From positions 47,168 to 111,167 of the forward strand of contig CALUIS010000009.1 of NCBI GenBank assembly GCA_944320765.1: a stretch of 64,000 nucleotides of DNA, written 5' to 3'. The position numbers were made by a program, and so were the translations under genes. The notes under the pieces are model-generated. The model saw nothing but the letters and a program-made list of their open reading frames with translations. It was not told the DNA's origin and ran no database searches. The DNA is from an uncultured Paraprevotella sp. Lineage in GTDB: Bacteria; Bacteroidota; Bacteroidia; Bacteroidales; Bacteroidaceae. Below are positions 51,461-59,953 of this stretch, piece by piece. Position 1 is the first letter of the stretch, and each line of letters begins with the position of its first letter.

Positions 51461-53473
51461 ATGAAGAAGTTTTGGAAAACATTGTGCATACTGTCTGCCG
51501 CCGCGTTCACGCTGACCAACTGCGAGGACGTGCCTGCACCCTATCAGGCTCCGGGTACGGCAGAGACCGGGAATGAGAATTACATCAGCGAAAGCTTCTC
51601 GAACGACCTGGGAGACTTCGTCAGCCAAAGCGCATCCGGCACGCTGGAATGGGGCATCGACTACCAGTCCGCCTGCGTCACCGGATTCCAGGATTTTGAC
51701 GGCGACGGACAGAAAGAAAACCAGGCCGGCGTGACCTACCTCGTCAGCCCCGCCATCGACCTCTCCGGCTCCACGGGTGCCTACATCACCTTCGACCATG
51801 CCATCAACTACGAACGGGGAGACATCGCCGCCAACAACGCGCTGCTCATCAGCAAGGACTACACGGGCGACCCCGCCACCGCCACTTGGGAACAACTGCC
51901 CGTCAACACGGAGGGGACGAACTCGGACTTCACGTTCGTCAACGCCGGCAAAATCACCATCCCTGAAGAATATATCGGGGTCAACCCCGTGTATGTGGCC
52001 CTCCGACACACCTGCACCGATGCCTCTTCTTCCACGTGGGAAGTGCGCAACTTCAAGGTGGTGGAAGGAACAGGCGAGGAAATTGAGAATCCGGATGACG
52101 AAGCCGCCACGATTTTCAGCGAACCGTTCGACAGCAGTCTCGGCGCATTCACCATCGATAACGTGAAACCGGCAGAAGGTCTCGGCAGCGAAGTCTGGAC
52201 TTACGACAGCAAATATGTCTGCGCCAAAGCCACGTCCTACACGGGAGGCGAGGGCGGCAGCAACATCCCGGCGGAAAGCTGGCTCGTGTCGCCTGTCATC
52301 GACCTGAAGGAGGCAAGTGCGGCCACCCTGACTTTCGACCACGCCGCCAACTACTTCGATGACGTGAAAACCGACGTGACGGTGTGGATTACCGATGCCG
52401 CCGCCGAGAATTGGACGCAGCTAGACGTGCCTACCTACCCCACCAGCTTCACGTTCGTCAGCTCCGGCGACATCGACCTGAACGCCTACAAGGGCAAGGA
52501 AGTGAAGATTGCCTTCAAGTACGTCTGCACCACCAAGGCCGGCACCTACGAGGTGAAGAATTTCCTCGTGCAGGAAAGGCAAGCCGGGGAGGCACCCGAA
52601 GTGCCGGACACGGACGAGGCCCTCAGCGTGGCCCAGGCCATCGCGCAATATGATGCCGGCCAAGCACAGCCCGGCATCCGCGTGAAAGGATACATCGTGG
52701 GCTACGTGGAAGGCATGAACATGGACGGGGCGACATTCGGTGCCAGCGGCGACGCCGTGTCCAACACGAACCTGATGATTGCGGACCGGGCGGACGAGAC
52801 CGACGTGGAGAAATGCCTCGTCATCCAGTTGCCGAGCGGCGATGTGCGTAGCGCACTGAACCTGAAGGACCATCCTGAAAACCTGGGCAAGGAAGTCACC
52901 CTGCTGGGCAGCCTCGAGAAATACTTCGGCACCTATGGCCTGAAGAGTGTCAGCGAATACACCCTGGATGGAGAAGGCGGCGGAACGGAAGAACCGGATA
53001 CGCCCGGTGACAGTTACCTCAATGTGGATTTCGGCTCTACCATGGGCGGATTCACCATTGAAGACGTTGTGCTGCCGGAAGGATTGGATTACGTATGGAA
53101 ACAAGACGCTCAGTTCAGTCAAATGAAAGCCAGTGCTTATGTAAGCGGAACCAACTATGCCACGGAAAGCTGGCTCATCTCGCCAGTCGTTGACTTGACC
53201 TCAGCCTCAAGTGCCACCTTGACGTTTATACATATTGGCAACTTCTTTGACAACATGGAAAAAGAAGCCACCTTATGGGCGCGCACCGAAGGCGGAGAGT
53301 GGCAAAGCCTCATCATTCCGAACTACCCGGACGGAAACAATTGGGATTCGGTTGAATCAGGCGACATCGACCTGAGTGCATATTGTGGCCAGAAGATACA
53401 AATTGGATTCAAGTATACCAGCTCATCATCCGCAGCCGGGACTTGGGAAATTCAAGATGTAGTTATTAAATAA
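51461..53473 (+). CDS. Lipoprotein with three choice-of-anchor-J domains and a DUF6359 domain
   Basis: A 670-residue lipoprotein (lipobox LTNC, Cys21, then acidic). Three jelly-roll 'choice-of-anchor J' domains are marked by 'YLVSPAIDLSGSTGAYITFDHA', 'SWLVSPVIDLKEASAATLTFDHAANYF' and 'SWLISPVVDLTSASSATLTFIHIGNFF' (near 90, 270 and 565). Between the second and third lies DUF6359 (about 390-505): 'SVAQAIAQYDAG', 'VKGYIVGYVEG', 'NLMIADRADE', 'LGKEVTLLGSLEKYFGTYGLK', an OB-fold-like domain seen in proteins close to nucleases. Third gene of the receptor operon. The last ~400 bases have a visibly less GC-rich codon use than the rest. Confidence 0.85.
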   Translation: MKKFWKTLCILSAAAFTLTNCEDVPAPYQAPGTAETGNENYISESFSNDLGDFVSQSASGTLEWGIDYQSACVTGFQDFDGDGQKENQAGVTYLVSPAIDLSGSTGAYITFDHAINYERGDIAANNALLISKDYTGDPATATWEQLPVNTEGTNSDFTFVNAGKITIPEEYIGVNPVYVALRHTCTDASSSTWEVRNFKVVEGTGEEIENPDDEAATIFSEPFDSSLGAFTIDNVKPAEGLGSEVWTYDSKYVCAKATSYTGGEGGSNIPAESWLVSPVIDLKEASAATLTFDHAANYFDDVKTDVTVWITDAAAENWTQLDVPTYPTSFTFVSSGDIDLNAYKGKEVKIAFKYVCTTKAGTYEVKNFLVQERQAGEAPEVPDTDEALSVAQAIAQYDAGQAQPGIRVKGYIVGYVEGMNMDGATFGASGDAVSNTNLMIADRADETDVEKCLVIQLPSGDVRSALNLKDHPENLGKEVTLLGSLEKYFGTYGLKSVSEYTLDGEGGGTEEPDTPGDSYLNVDFGSTMGGFTIEDVVLPEGLDYVWKQDAQFSQMKASAYVSGTNYATESWLISPVVDLTSASSATLTFIHIGNFFDNMEKEATLWARTEGGEWQSLIIPNYPDGNNWDSVESGDIDLSAYCGQKIQIGFKYTSSSSAAGTWEIQDVVIK

Positions 53474-53483
53474 AAAAGGATGA

Positions 53484-53621
53484 ACTGCTCCGCCTGAAAG
53501 GGGAGCTGGCCCAAAGGGCCTGAGGGGTCTTACACCCACGTATTCATACACTGAAAGTATGTCTTGTGGACGTGAGCCCCCTCAGTCGCTTCGCGACAGC
53601 CCCTTTCAGGCGGGGCTGTTG
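53484..53621. repeat. Long palindromic repeat element, copy A
   Basis: About 138 bases. The outer arms CTGCTCCGCCTGAAAGGGG and CCCCTTTCAGGCGGGGC pair, an inner arm AGGGGTCTTACACCCAC pairs with GTGGACGTGAGCCCCCT, the central part has CATAC/GTATG, and a TCGCTTCGCGA hairpin follows. It is about 85% similar by eye to copy B at 62669. No coding capacity. Confidence 0.85.
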
Positions 53622-53707
53622 CTTCATGTCCGGCTTTGATACAATCCCTTATTCTGCTACACCTTCCTTTTCTATCACAGTCCTATGCAAAAACCGCAAA
53701 AATCGCC

Positions 53708-53715
53708 TAACTTTG
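53708..53715 (+). promoter_or_regulatory. Candidate -7 element of the nuclease gene
   Basis: TAACTTTG 29 bases before the ATG. No TTG at the standard distance upstream. Confidence 0.5.
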
Positions 53716-53743
53716 CAGTCCGAACCAGAAACAACAAACGCAC

Positions 53744-54652
53744 ATGAAGATCATTCACTGGGGCTATGCCGCACTTTTGGTTTTCTGCTCCGCTTGTAGC
53801 GAAGACGAATCCACCCTCGATCCGACCAACACGAATGCCAATCCTGCCGTCATCCCAGAGGCACAGGGACTGGAAATCCCCCGCATCGACGCGGAAACCG
53901 GTGACATCTATGCCCATTACACCACAACCATACGGGATGAGCGGGTGCTGAACTACACGCTCGACTGGCATCCGGACCGGAAACACTCCCGCTGGGTGGC
54001 CTTCATCTTCACCCATACTACGGCCGCCAGGAACTGGGACCGCGACAACTGGAACGGAGCTTACTGGGACGGACAGCCCTGGGAGGGAGACCCCTTCCAG
54101 CCCGACCCCGACATCCCCGCCGGAGAACGCACGGAACTGTCCGACTTCCGGGGCAGCGGCTACGACCGCGGCCACCTCTGCGCCTCGGCCGACCGCCTCT
54201 TCTCGCAGGATGCCAACGGACAGACGTTCTACCTCTCCAACATGAGCCCGATGCAAAGCGGGTTCAACCAAAAGGACTGGGTGAAACTGGAAGGGCAGGT
54301 GCAATCGTGGGGGCGCGGCTGTGCGGAAAAGGACACACTCTTTGTAGTAAAAGGCGGCACTATCCGCACTGAGCAGATTAAGGCGCACACACGCAGCGGC
54401 ATCGCCGTCCCCCGCTACTACTTCATGGCCCTGCTCAACAAGAAATTCTCCGGCAGCCAGCATACCTACCGGGCCATCGGCTTCTGGGTGGAACACAAGT
54501 CATACGGCGGCAACCCCGACCTGCGTTCCTGGGCCGTCAGCATCGACGAACTGGAGGAGAAAACCGGCATCGACTTCTTCTGTAACCTGCCCGACCGGGT
54601 GGAAATCCCCGTGGAACAGACCTGCGATCCGGAACTTTGGAGCGGATTATGA
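53744..54652 (+). CDS. DNA/RNA non-specific endonuclease, surface lipoprotein
   Basis: A 302-residue extracellular nuclease. The lipobox (VFCSAC, Cys18) is followed by SEDES, resembling a surface-export signal. The catalytic motif of the NUC1 family is intact: 'SGYDRGHLCASADR' with DRGH at 141-144, and 'FYLSNMSPMQSGFNQKDWVKLE' with the metal-binding Asn near 175. Unlike the usual family pattern, P-Q is replaced by P-M. It should cut DNA and RNA without sequence preference outside the cell. It follows the three-gene receptor operon after repeat element A and has its own -7 box. Confidence 0.93.
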   Translation: MKIIHWGYAALLVFCSACSEDESTLDPTNTNANPAVIPEAQGLEIPRIDAETGDIYAHYTTTIRDERVLNYTLDWHPDRKHSRWVAFIFTHTTAARNWDRDNWNGAYWDGQPWEGDPFQPDPDIPAGERTELSDFRGSGYDRGHLCASADRLFSQDANGQTFYLSNMSPMQSGFNQKDWVKLEGQVQSWGRGCAEKDTLFVVKGGTIRTEQIKAHTRSGIAVPRYYFMALLNKKFSGSQHTYRAIGFWVEHKSYGGNPDLRSWAVSIDELEEKTGIDFFCNLPDRVEIPVEQTCDPELWSGL

Positions 54653-54671
54653 GCAAAATGTCGCCGGAATG

Positions 54672-54703
54672 TTTGGCAGTTCAGCGGAAAAGCCCTAACT
54701 TTG
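54672..54703 (+). promoter_or_regulatory. Promoter of rpmE2
   Basis: TTTG (54672-54675), 20 bases, TAACTTTG (54696-54703). The leader is about 65 bases, longer than for most genes here. Confidence 0.8.
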
Positions 54704-54774
54704 CACCTCGTAAATCGAACCATTGCACATATAGTTACCAGCTATAAGTAGAACAGAAACAAAATTTCAAGACA

Positions 54775-55068
54775 ATGAAGAAAGATATCCATCCCGAGAA
54801 TTACCGTCCCGTTGTGTTCAAGGACATGAGCAACGGCGACATGTTCCTTTCACGTTCCACCTGCAAGACGACAGAGACGGTGGAATTCGAAGGCGAGACT
54901 TATCCCGTAGTCAAGCTGGAAATCTCCAGCTCTTCCCACCCGTTCTACACGGGCAAGAGCAAGCTGGTGGACACGGCCGGCCGCGTGGACAAGTTCATGA
55001 GCCGTTACGGCAAGACCCGCAAATCAGAATCTCCTATTTATATTGTACGGAAGAGGGACGCATCGTGA
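54775..55068 (+). CDS. rpmE2: Ribosomal protein L31, type B
   Basis: A 97-residue type B L31 ([20 protein letters not shown]). It has only one cysteine (RSTCKTT) and so lacks the CxxC zinc ribbon of the C+ form. '[27 protein letters not shown]' is the conserved C-terminal part. It has its own strong promoter. Confidence 0.97.
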   Translation: MKKDIHPENYRPVVFKDMSNGDMFLSRSTCKTTETVEFEGETYPVVKLEISSSSHPFYTGKSKLVDTAGRVDKFMSRYGKTRKSESPIYIVRKRDAS

Positions 55069-55107
55069 CATGCGTCCCTCTTCCGTTTATTGCCCAAACC
55101 CTTTCTT

Positions 55108-55740
55108 TCACTCCACTCTCTCAAACCGCCTTCCGTCCCACTCGTACACTACGGGCCGAAGAAGCTCCTCCATCCGCCCGGCCTCTTCCTTTTCCACCTC
55201 GCCGGGCTGCAAGGTATAGGTCAGCCGCATGTCATCCGGCTGCAGGGAAGCCTGCACGAAACGCATGTCCTGCAAGCGTTGCAGGCGTTCCGCCTCTTTC
55301 GCATCCACTGAATCATGCTCCGTCCAGAAGTCCGCATACGCGGGACGCGGAATCCATTCTGCGCCGGGCATCTCCCTCCAGTCCGCCGTATAAAGCTCCA
55401 CCACGCTTTCCGGCACAGGACCGGAATAGGTGCGCGACAGGCAGATATAGTTCAACGAGTCTCCCGCCGGCAGGAGCTTCATCTCCACCCGGCAGTTCTT
55501 CGTCAGCTGCAAGTCCAGATAGTCCACCGTCAGGGCTTTCAGCACGGTGAAGCCGTCGAAGCGGTTGCGCACCTTGGCCTCCATGTCATTTTCAATGAAA
55601 TCAATGCAGTCCAGACGGTTGTTCTTCGTCATGAGGCCCAGCACGCTGTCGGGCATGGTGGCGAACACGTCGCGCATCTTTTGCGCCGCAAGCGACTGCA
55701 CGGCCATCAGGCCCATTAAAAGGGGAATCCAACGTTTCAT
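55108..55740 (-). CDS. DUF3256 family exported protein
   Basis: A 210-residue protein with signal peptide (MKRWIPLLMGLMAVQSLAAQ). 'MRDVFATMPDSVLGLMTKNNRLDCIDFIENDMEAKV' is the hallmark of DUF3256, a Bacteroidales family of unknown function. The ATG at 55740 is chosen because the signal peptide begins there; a start nine codons earlier would add MHDTKYDGH. A TAAGTTTG box lies at 55765-55772 on the minus strand. Confidence 0.85.
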   Translation of the reverse strand: MKRWIPLLMGLMAVQSLAAQKMRDVFATMPDSVLGLMTKNNRLDCIDFIENDMEAKVRNRFDGFTVLKALTVDYLDLQLTKNCRVEMKLLPAGDSLNYICLSRTYSGPVPESVVELYTADWREMPGAEWIPRPAYADFWTEHDSVDAKEAERLQRLQDMRFVQASLQPDDMRLTYTLQPGEVEKEEAGRMEELLRPVVYEWDGRRFERVE

Positions 55741-55764
55741 GTGTCCATCGTATTTTGTGTCATG

Positions 55765-55772
55765 CAAACTTA
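55765..55772 (-). promoter_or_regulatory. Candidate -7 element of the DUF3256 gene
   Basis: TAAGTTTG on the minus strand, 24 bases before the ATG at 55740; no convincing -33. Confidence 0.45.
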
Positions 55773-55827
55773 GTCATTTTTCTCGACATGGAGCGTCCCG
55801 CAAGCCACATAATAACATCTCTTCACG

Positions 55828-56745
55828 TTAACGGGATCCCAGATAGAGGAACACCATGCCGAACAGCACCAAGGCCAGGTCCACCACCTTGCTCCGCAGG
55901 TTCTTCTCGCGGAACACCATCGCCCCGAAAAGGAAAGACACCACCACGCTGCCGCGGCGTATCATGGACACGATGGAAATCATCGCCCCGTCCAGGCTCA
56001 GCGCGTAGAAATAAACGAAGTCCGCCGCGGAGAGGAACACGGAAATCAGGATGATGCACCAGTCCCAGCGGAAAGGCGTGGCCTTCATCCTCCGGGGCCA
56101 CCAAAGCAGCATCAGCATCACGCCCATCATGCCGCACTGGTAGAGGTTATAGTAGCTCTGCACCACCATACGGTCCAGCCCCACCCCGCCATTCTCCGGC
56201 GAAGCCATCAGGTACTTGTCATACAGCCCGCTCACGGCTCCCAGCAGGCTGGCCAGCACCACGAAGTAAATCCAACGGTCGTGCTTGAAATCGATGCCTT
56301 CCTTCTTCCCGCTCCGGCTGAGCATGAAAAAAGAGGCCACGGCCAACGCCACACCGACCCATTGGTAAGCGTTCAGCCGCTCGCCGAACACCAGCAACGC
56401 CCCGACCAGCACCATCACGGGCCGCGTGGCGTTGATGGGTCCCACGATGGTGAGCGGCAGGTGCTTCATGCCGAAATAGCCGAAAATCCACGATGCCAGC
56501 ACGATGCAGGACTTGAGCAGGATGTACTTCTGCGCCTCCCATCCTGCCCGGGGCACATGGAACATGTCGCCGGAAGCTATCCATCCGCCGGCAGAACCGA
56601 TGATAAGCGGCAGGAAAATCAGACTGCAGAACAGCGTATTGAGGAACAAGACGGGAATGACCGCATTGTCCTTCAACGACTTCTTCTTGAACACGTCATA
56701 AAAGCCCAGCAAGGCGGCCGACGTGAAAGCCAAAAACAACCACAT
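55828..56745 (-). CDS. EamA/DMT family transporter
   Basis: A 305-residue inner-membrane protein with about ten helices in two EamA repeats. 'FLAFTSAALLGFYDVFKKKSL' starts it, 'MKHLPLTIVGPINATRPVMVLVGALLVFGERL' is the end of repeat one, and 'YFYALSLDGAMISIVSMIRRGSVVVSFLFGAMVFREKNL' the matching part of repeat two. Substrate unknown. Seven bases downstream of truA and probably co-transcribed with it. Confidence 0.88.
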   Translation of the reverse strand: MWLFLAFTSAALLGFYDVFKKKSLKDNAVIPVLFLNTLFCSLIFLPLIIGSAGGWIASGDMFHVPRAGWEAQKYILLKSCIVLASWIFGYFGMKHLPLTIVGPINATRPVMVLVGALLVFGERLNAYQWVGVALAVASFFMLSRSGKKEGIDFKHDRWIYFVVLASLLGAVSGLYDKYLMASPENGGVGLDRMVVQSYYNLYQCGMMGVMLMLLWWPRRMKATPFRWDWCIILISVFLSAADFVYFYALSLDGAMISIVSMIRRGSVVVSFLFGAMVFREKNLRSKVVDLALVLFGMVFLYLGSR

Positions 56746-56752
56746 ATTCTCC

Positions 56753-57523
56753 TTATTCTAAATATTCCCCGTCCGGATATTCCACATCCACCAGGAAAAG
56801 GGCGTTCCCCGGCATGGACTCCCCGGCCCCGCACCGGTCCTTTCCCTCGATCACGGCACGGAAGCCGTCCACTGTCAGCCGCCCGCGGCCGACTTCGACC
56901 AACGTGCCGACGATGGCCCGCACCATGTTGCGCAGGAAACGGTCGGCTTGTATCTCAAACCGCCATTCCCCGGGGGCCAGTTCCGTCCACCGCGCCCGCA
57001 TGATGCGGCAGTTGTTCGTTTTCGTGTCCGTATTCACTTTGCTGAAGCTGGTGAAGTCGGTATAGTCGAAGAGTGTGGCGGCGGCCTCGTTCATTTTCGC
57101 GAAGTCCAACATGCGGTACAGGCGGCAGGAATAGGCGCGAAGGAAAGGGGACTTCCCGAAATGTATATAATAATGGTACGTGCGCGAGAGGGCGTCGAAA
57201 CGCGCGTGGGCGTCCGCTCTCACGGGAAGGACCTTGTAGGCCGACACGTCCGGCGGCAGGATGCGGTTGAGCTTGTCCGTCAGCCACGGCCCGTCGATGC
57301 GGCGTTCCGGATCGCCGGGATACTCGAAATCGAAATGGGCCACCATCAGCCGGGCGTGGACACCCGTGTCGGTGCGTCCCGCCCCGGTCACGGCCACGGG
57401 CTGGCGCAGGAGGGTGGACAAAGCGCGTTGCACCACCTCCTGCACACTGATGCCGTTCGGCTGTATCTGCCAGCCGTGATAATCCGTGCCATCGTAGGCC
57501 AGGTATAAAAAATATCTTTGCAT
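56753..57523 (-). CDS. truA: tRNA pseudouridine(38-40) synthase
   Basis: A 256-residue tRNA-modifying enzyme. '[28 protein letters not shown]' is the N-terminal motif, '[10 protein letters not shown]' contains the catalytic Asp, and '[21 protein letters not shown]' is the C-terminal signature. It starts three bases after the endonuclease I stop. Confidence 0.97.
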   Translation of the reverse strand: MQRYFLYLAYDGTDYHGWQIQPNGISVQEVVQRALSTLLRQPVAVTGAGRTDTGVHARLMVAHFDFEYPGDPERRIDGPWLTDKLNRILPPDVSAYKVLPVRADAHARFDALSRTYHYYIHFGKSPFLRAYSCRLYRMLDFAKMNEAAATLFDYTDFTSFSKVNTDTKTNNCRIMRARWTELAPGEWRFEIQADRFLRNMVRAIVGTLVEVGRGRLTVDGFRAVIEGKDRCGAGESMPGNALFLVDVEYPDGEYLE

Positions 57524-57526
57524 CTA

Positions 57527-59881
57527 TTATTTCACGATATAATAATCCGGTTTCAGGCCGCGTAGGGCTTCCTTGCGTTTGGCCGTCCGCACCTTGATGC
57601 CGCCGAGGGTATAGACCTCCACGATTTCGTCCGCATCGTCCTGCAATGTCTCGCGGATGCCGTCGCCCTGCCCACCTTCCTTGTCGCTCATCTGGATGTC
57701 ATCCACGTTCAGGCGTTTGCTGGAAGACCCCGTGGCGGTGAACTTCAGGCGCACAAGGCCGTCCACGTCCAACTTGTAGCCATACCGCTTCCATTCGCCC
57801 TTGCGGAACTCCAAGTCCGTGGCCACCGGCTCCCAGCTCATGCCGCCGTCCTGCGAATAGCTGACGGTGAGCTTCACGCCCGTGTCGCTGCCGTACAAAC
57901 CGGCATAGAACCACAGGGAGTCGCAGCCTTCGGCCTTGTCCTCCAGCATCTCCAGCTCCGTCACCACTCCATTCTTGGCTTGCATCCGCACGGCCTTCGC
58001 GCCGTTCTTCCGGTCATTTTCCAAACCACCAATCATCACTTGTGCCATGCGCCACGTGGCGGCCGCACACGTCACCTCCCCTTCGGCATACGCGCCCTTG
58101 CTACCCGCCTCGAAATTCTCGAAGAAGGACTTCGACGCATCCACCTCGCCGGAAAGGCTGACCACGATTTCATTCACCTCTGGGGTGGACACCACCATCT
58201 CGCCCTCCACCGGGCCTTCCGTCTCCACGCTTCCAAGGCGCACCCGGAACTGCTGGTCATATCCGGAGACGGTCACCGACTGGCTCCAAGCCTCCCCGTC
58301 CCTGCTCACCTCGAAAGGAGCATCCACCACGACGGTGGTCGTATATTGGGGTACTTCGAGTGCCGTCACCTCCACCGTTTGCGGGGTGGAAGGCCGTCCC
58401 GGCACGGTCGTGAAGGATAGCTCGGACAGCCCGACCGTGAAGACCGGCGTCACGTCCGGCATCACCACTTCCACCTCGTTGGAAGTCATCGTGCCCTGCC
58501 CGTCCTCGTCCAGGACATCCACCTTATAATAATAGGTAGTGGAGGCCTTCAGCCCCTCCACCCTCGCGGAAGTCTGCTGGAGCTGCAAGGGGTATCCCTC
58601 CACCATCTGCGCCCGGCCTTGACCGTCTTTGGTATAGACCTCCAGCGAATAGGTCAGCCCTTCGCCCATGTCCATCCACGAAGCCTCGAAACGCTTGGTG
58701 TTCACCGAGCATACCACGTCCGAAGCCGGATAGGCCGGTACGCCGTCCACGAACTCCACGCCCAGCCCGTTCGTCTGCCTGAACCCGTCGCCGCCCAACG
58801 TCAGCGTGGCCGTATGGCGCCCTGCCGGGATGCCGGCGGCACATCTCACCGTCACGGTCGTTCCCCGCGTCACTTCTTCCGCCGTCAGGGTCTCACGGTC
58901 CAACGTGAAAGCCTCGCCGTCCACTGTCAGGGTCAGCCCTCCCGGCAGGTTCCGTCCGCGTATCACCAGTTTCTCCTCCATCCCTTTGGAAACGGCCTGC
59001 AAGCCATAGTCCAGGCTTTCATCCGCCTCCGGGACGAACAGTTCCGCCTCCGTGGCGTTCTTGTCCGTATAGAAGGCGTGTTCCGTGCTGTCTCCCCAGA
59101 TATAAGCGGCCAGCTGGGGATAGTCCACAAAGGGGTTGCGGTTGCCTTGGATGCCATAGACCGCCTCGTTGCGGTCGCGCTCGATGTCGTCCACCGGGTC
59201 GGCCTCGTTCCACTCGAGCAGCAGGCTGCTCACCCACGGGCGGAGCGTCGGGTAGCGGTCGGGCTGCACCACCAGCAAGCCCTCTTTCGTCTGCCATTCG
59301 TCCTGCAGGTCCTCATAACAAGTGGCCATATAGAAGAAGGTACGCGCGAAGTCGCCTTTCCACTGGTCGGCGGGTTCCCACACGGTGATGAGCGAATCCG
59401 CACGGTAGGAAGAGGAGCGTCCCACACGGGTCACGCCGTTGTCGAAGCTCGCCTCGCCGTCCACCACGCCCATCGGGTTGTTGCTCTTCCGCCCGTTGGC
59501 GGACGCGTCGCTGGGGAACAGGTTGAAAAGGTCGCAATACGCCTCGTTCACCGTATGCCCCCACCAGCTGTTGGCAAACACATGCTCGATGTTCATGCCG
59601 GGGACGGCTTCCAGCCCGTTGAACGTCCGCGCGATGTCGCTGTAACGGTCACGCACCGACTCGCCGTCAGGCATCCGGTCGGTCACGGCGAATCCGGACC
59701 AGGTGTAGCCCTCGCCTTTCCCGCCGTAGTCCAGGACGGTTTCGGGTTGTATCAACTCATGGAGGGCGGTCTTCAGTTCCGCCTTCTTCAGTCCCTCCAC
59801 CGGACGGTAATACTCTTCTTGCCCGTACACGGCCAGGGTGCAGGCCGCGAGGCACCAGCATTCAAGTAGCAGCTTCTTCAT
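57527..59881 (-). CDS. Secreted endonuclease I with Ig/Fn3-like domains and C-terminal sorting-type tail
   Basis: A 784-residue secreted nuclease. Signal peptide (to VYG-Q). The endonuclease I domain (about 25-290) has the catalytic 'NIEHVFANSWWG' (His100), 'YCDLFNLFPSDASANGRKSNNPMG' metal/DNA-binding loop and a second half with 'WNEADPVDDIERDRNEAVYGIQGNRNPFVDYP'. Beta-sandwich domains follow: an Ig-like part (about 300-375), a fibronectin-III-like part ('SFEASWMDMGEGLTYSLEVYTKD'-type, about 390-480), a further Ig-like part and a jelly-roll-like region ('SFFENFEAGSKGAYAEG'). The end 'VEVYTLGGIKVRTA....LRGLKPDYYIVK' resembles a type IX sorting tail. Its promoter contains TATATTTG. Confidence 0.9.
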   Translation of the reverse strand: MKKLLLECWCLAACTLAVYGQEEYYRPVEGLKKAELKTALHELIQPETVLDYGGKGEGYTWSGFAVTDRMPDGESVRDRYSDIARTFNGLEAVPGMNIEHVFANSWWGHTVNEAYCDLFNLFPSDASANGRKSNNPMGVVDGEASFDNGVTRVGRSSSYRADSLITVWEPADQWKGDFARTFFYMATCYEDLQDEWQTKEGLLVVQPDRYPTLRPWVSSLLLEWNEADPVDDIERDRNEAVYGIQGNRNPFVDYPQLAAYIWGDSTEHAFYTDKNATEAELFVPEADESLDYGLQAVSKGMEEKLVIRGRNLPGGLTLTVDGEAFTLDRETLTAEEVTRGTTVTVRCAAGIPAGRHTATLTLGGDGFRQTNGLGVEFVDGVPAYPASDVVCSVNTKRFEASWMDMGEGLTYSLEVYTKDGQGRAQMVEGYPLQLQQTSARVEGLKASTTYYYKVDVLDEDGQGTMTSNEVEVVMPDVTPVFTVGLSELSFTTVPGRPSTPQTVEVTALEVPQYTTTVVVDAPFEVSRDGEAWSQSVTVSGYDQQFRVRLGSVETEGPVEGEMVVSTPEVNEIVVSLSGEVDASKSFFENFEAGSKGAYAEGEVTCAAATWRMAQVMIGGLENDRKNGAKAVRMQAKNGVVTELEMLEDKAEGCDSLWFYAGLYGSDTGVKLTVSYSQDGGMSWEPVATDLEFRKGEWKRYGYKLDVDGLVRLKFTATGSSSKRLNVDDIQMSDKEGGQGDGIRETLQDDADEIVEVYTLGGIKVRTAKRKEALRGLKPDYYIVK

Positions 59882-59904
59882 ACTCGTTCTCTTTTACATG
59901 AAAG

Positions 59905-59912
59905 CAAATATA
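59905..59912 (-). promoter_or_regulatory. Candidate -7 element of the endonuclease I gene
   Basis: TATATTTG on the minus strand, 23 bases before the ATG at 59881; weak -33. Confidence 0.5.
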
Positions 59913-59953
59913 CAACAAAAAAAGCTTCCGCACAGCCTTTTGCCGCAGAAAAC

